From contig QZLH01001133.1 in the NCBI GenBank assembly GCA_003833135.1, forward strand, positions 2,008-31,079: a DNA stretch of 29,072 bases, read 5' to 3'. The position numbers and the translations under genes are program-made. Source of the stretch: Oehlia diaphana (Eukaryota > Glomeromycota > Glomeromycetes > Glomerales > Glomeraceae). Below are positions 28,820 through 29,072 of this stretch, in pieces (positions within the stretch are counted from its first letter, which is position 1; each line of letters begins with the position of its first letter). Below the pieces are notes generated by a model, which saw only the letters and a list, made by a program, of their open reading frames with translations, had not been told where the DNA came from and searched no databases.

Positions 28820-29072
28820 ATGCATTCTTTAATTCTAAAAGACCTCTACAATCTTCAAAACTCATTTTCATTATATTAAATCTATTATCAAATTCTAATA
28901 ATTCTTCCAAGTCTCTTCCTATAAATTCACTTTCTAACTTTTCCCAATAATTTTCATAAACTATATTAATATTATATCTATCATATACTTCTCTTATTAA
29001 TTCATAACCACTATGTACTTCTCTGTTATCATTTTTAATCATCTTTTTTTCTATTTCATTGAACCATAATGG
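28806..29072 (-). CDS. Unrecognised reading frame on the minus strand, open at the window edge
   Basis: The frame is open from the last base of the window (PLWFNEIEKK) through an internal Met at 29042 to a stop at 28806-28808, at least 88 codons. It is charged and rich in Glu, Asn and Tyr (YENYWEKLESEFIGRDLEEL), with no membrane segment. Its last few codons read across the junction into the inverted Sel1 copy E sequence, so the true C-terminus has probably been lost. PLWFNEIE followed by a charged stretch faintly recalls proteins of multicopy retroelements in these fungi, but this is a weak impression. If so, the element may have broken copy E. Confidence 0.4.
   Translation of the reverse strand, partial: PLWFNEIEKKMIKNDNREVHSGYELIREVYDRYNINIVYENYWEKLESEFIGRDLEELLEFDNRFNIMKMSFEDCRGLLELKNAFNIT

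Noticed and set aside
1..29072. tRNA or rRNA genes
   Set aside because: Reading for T-loop (GTTCRA) contexts with paired acceptor stems and for conserved rRNA stretches gave nothing convincing on either strand; a covariance-model search was not possible.

Overview
The window looks like nuclear DNA of an arbuscular mycorrhizal fungus (Glomeromycotina, Rhizophagus-like). It is very AT-rich and full of homopolymer tracts. The genes carry short GT-AG introns of about 70-95 bp. The gene content also fits: a kinase fused to Sel1 repeats, a family of stand-alone Sel1-repeat proteins, a Myb/SANT-like gene, and many decayed transposon or multicopy genes. The organism is inferred from composition and gene families, not from a database match.

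Layout. 1-1360: remnant of a Tc1/mariner transposase. 1360-4800: AT-rich DNA with no recognised gene. 4971-5870: stand-alone Sel1 protein (copy A). 6956-9074: five-exon gene for a kinase-like domain plus six Sel1 repeats; its catalytic HRD motif reads HCN, so it is predicted to be a pseudokinase. 9075-18400: a graveyard region holding a decayed multi-exon gene with a PD-(D/E)XK-like motif (10499-11613), coding scraps near 13.1 kb, a minus-strand Myb/SANT-like gene (14445-14937) and an unidentified pseudogene with degenerate protein repeats (15746-16306). 18477-19388: Sel1 copy B. 19389-23000: small repeats, including a 130-bp MITE. 23001-23915: Sel1 copy C, which looks intact. 24760-24865: a promoter relic with no gene behind it. 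26598-27594: Sel1 copy D, with a one-base frameshift. 28419-28819: Sel1 copy E, frameshifted and cut off in its first repeat, abutting an unrelated minus-strand reading frame that runs off the end.

How it fits together. All six Sel1-containing loci lie on the + strand. The stand-alone Sel1 proteins share with the kinase not only the 36-residue repeats but also the roughly 60-residue linker before them, so they look like the C-terminal half of the kinase family running as independent genes. Copies A, C, D, E and the orphan relic share an upstream element, CAGTRYYACCA, 65-95 bp before the ATG. In C and D it is preceded by spaced TGCGG boxes. Intact, shifted and truncated copies plus an orphan promoter suggest a small family under birth-and-death turnover. 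Sel1 repeats are protein-interaction scaffolds; any role of these genes in signalling is inference.
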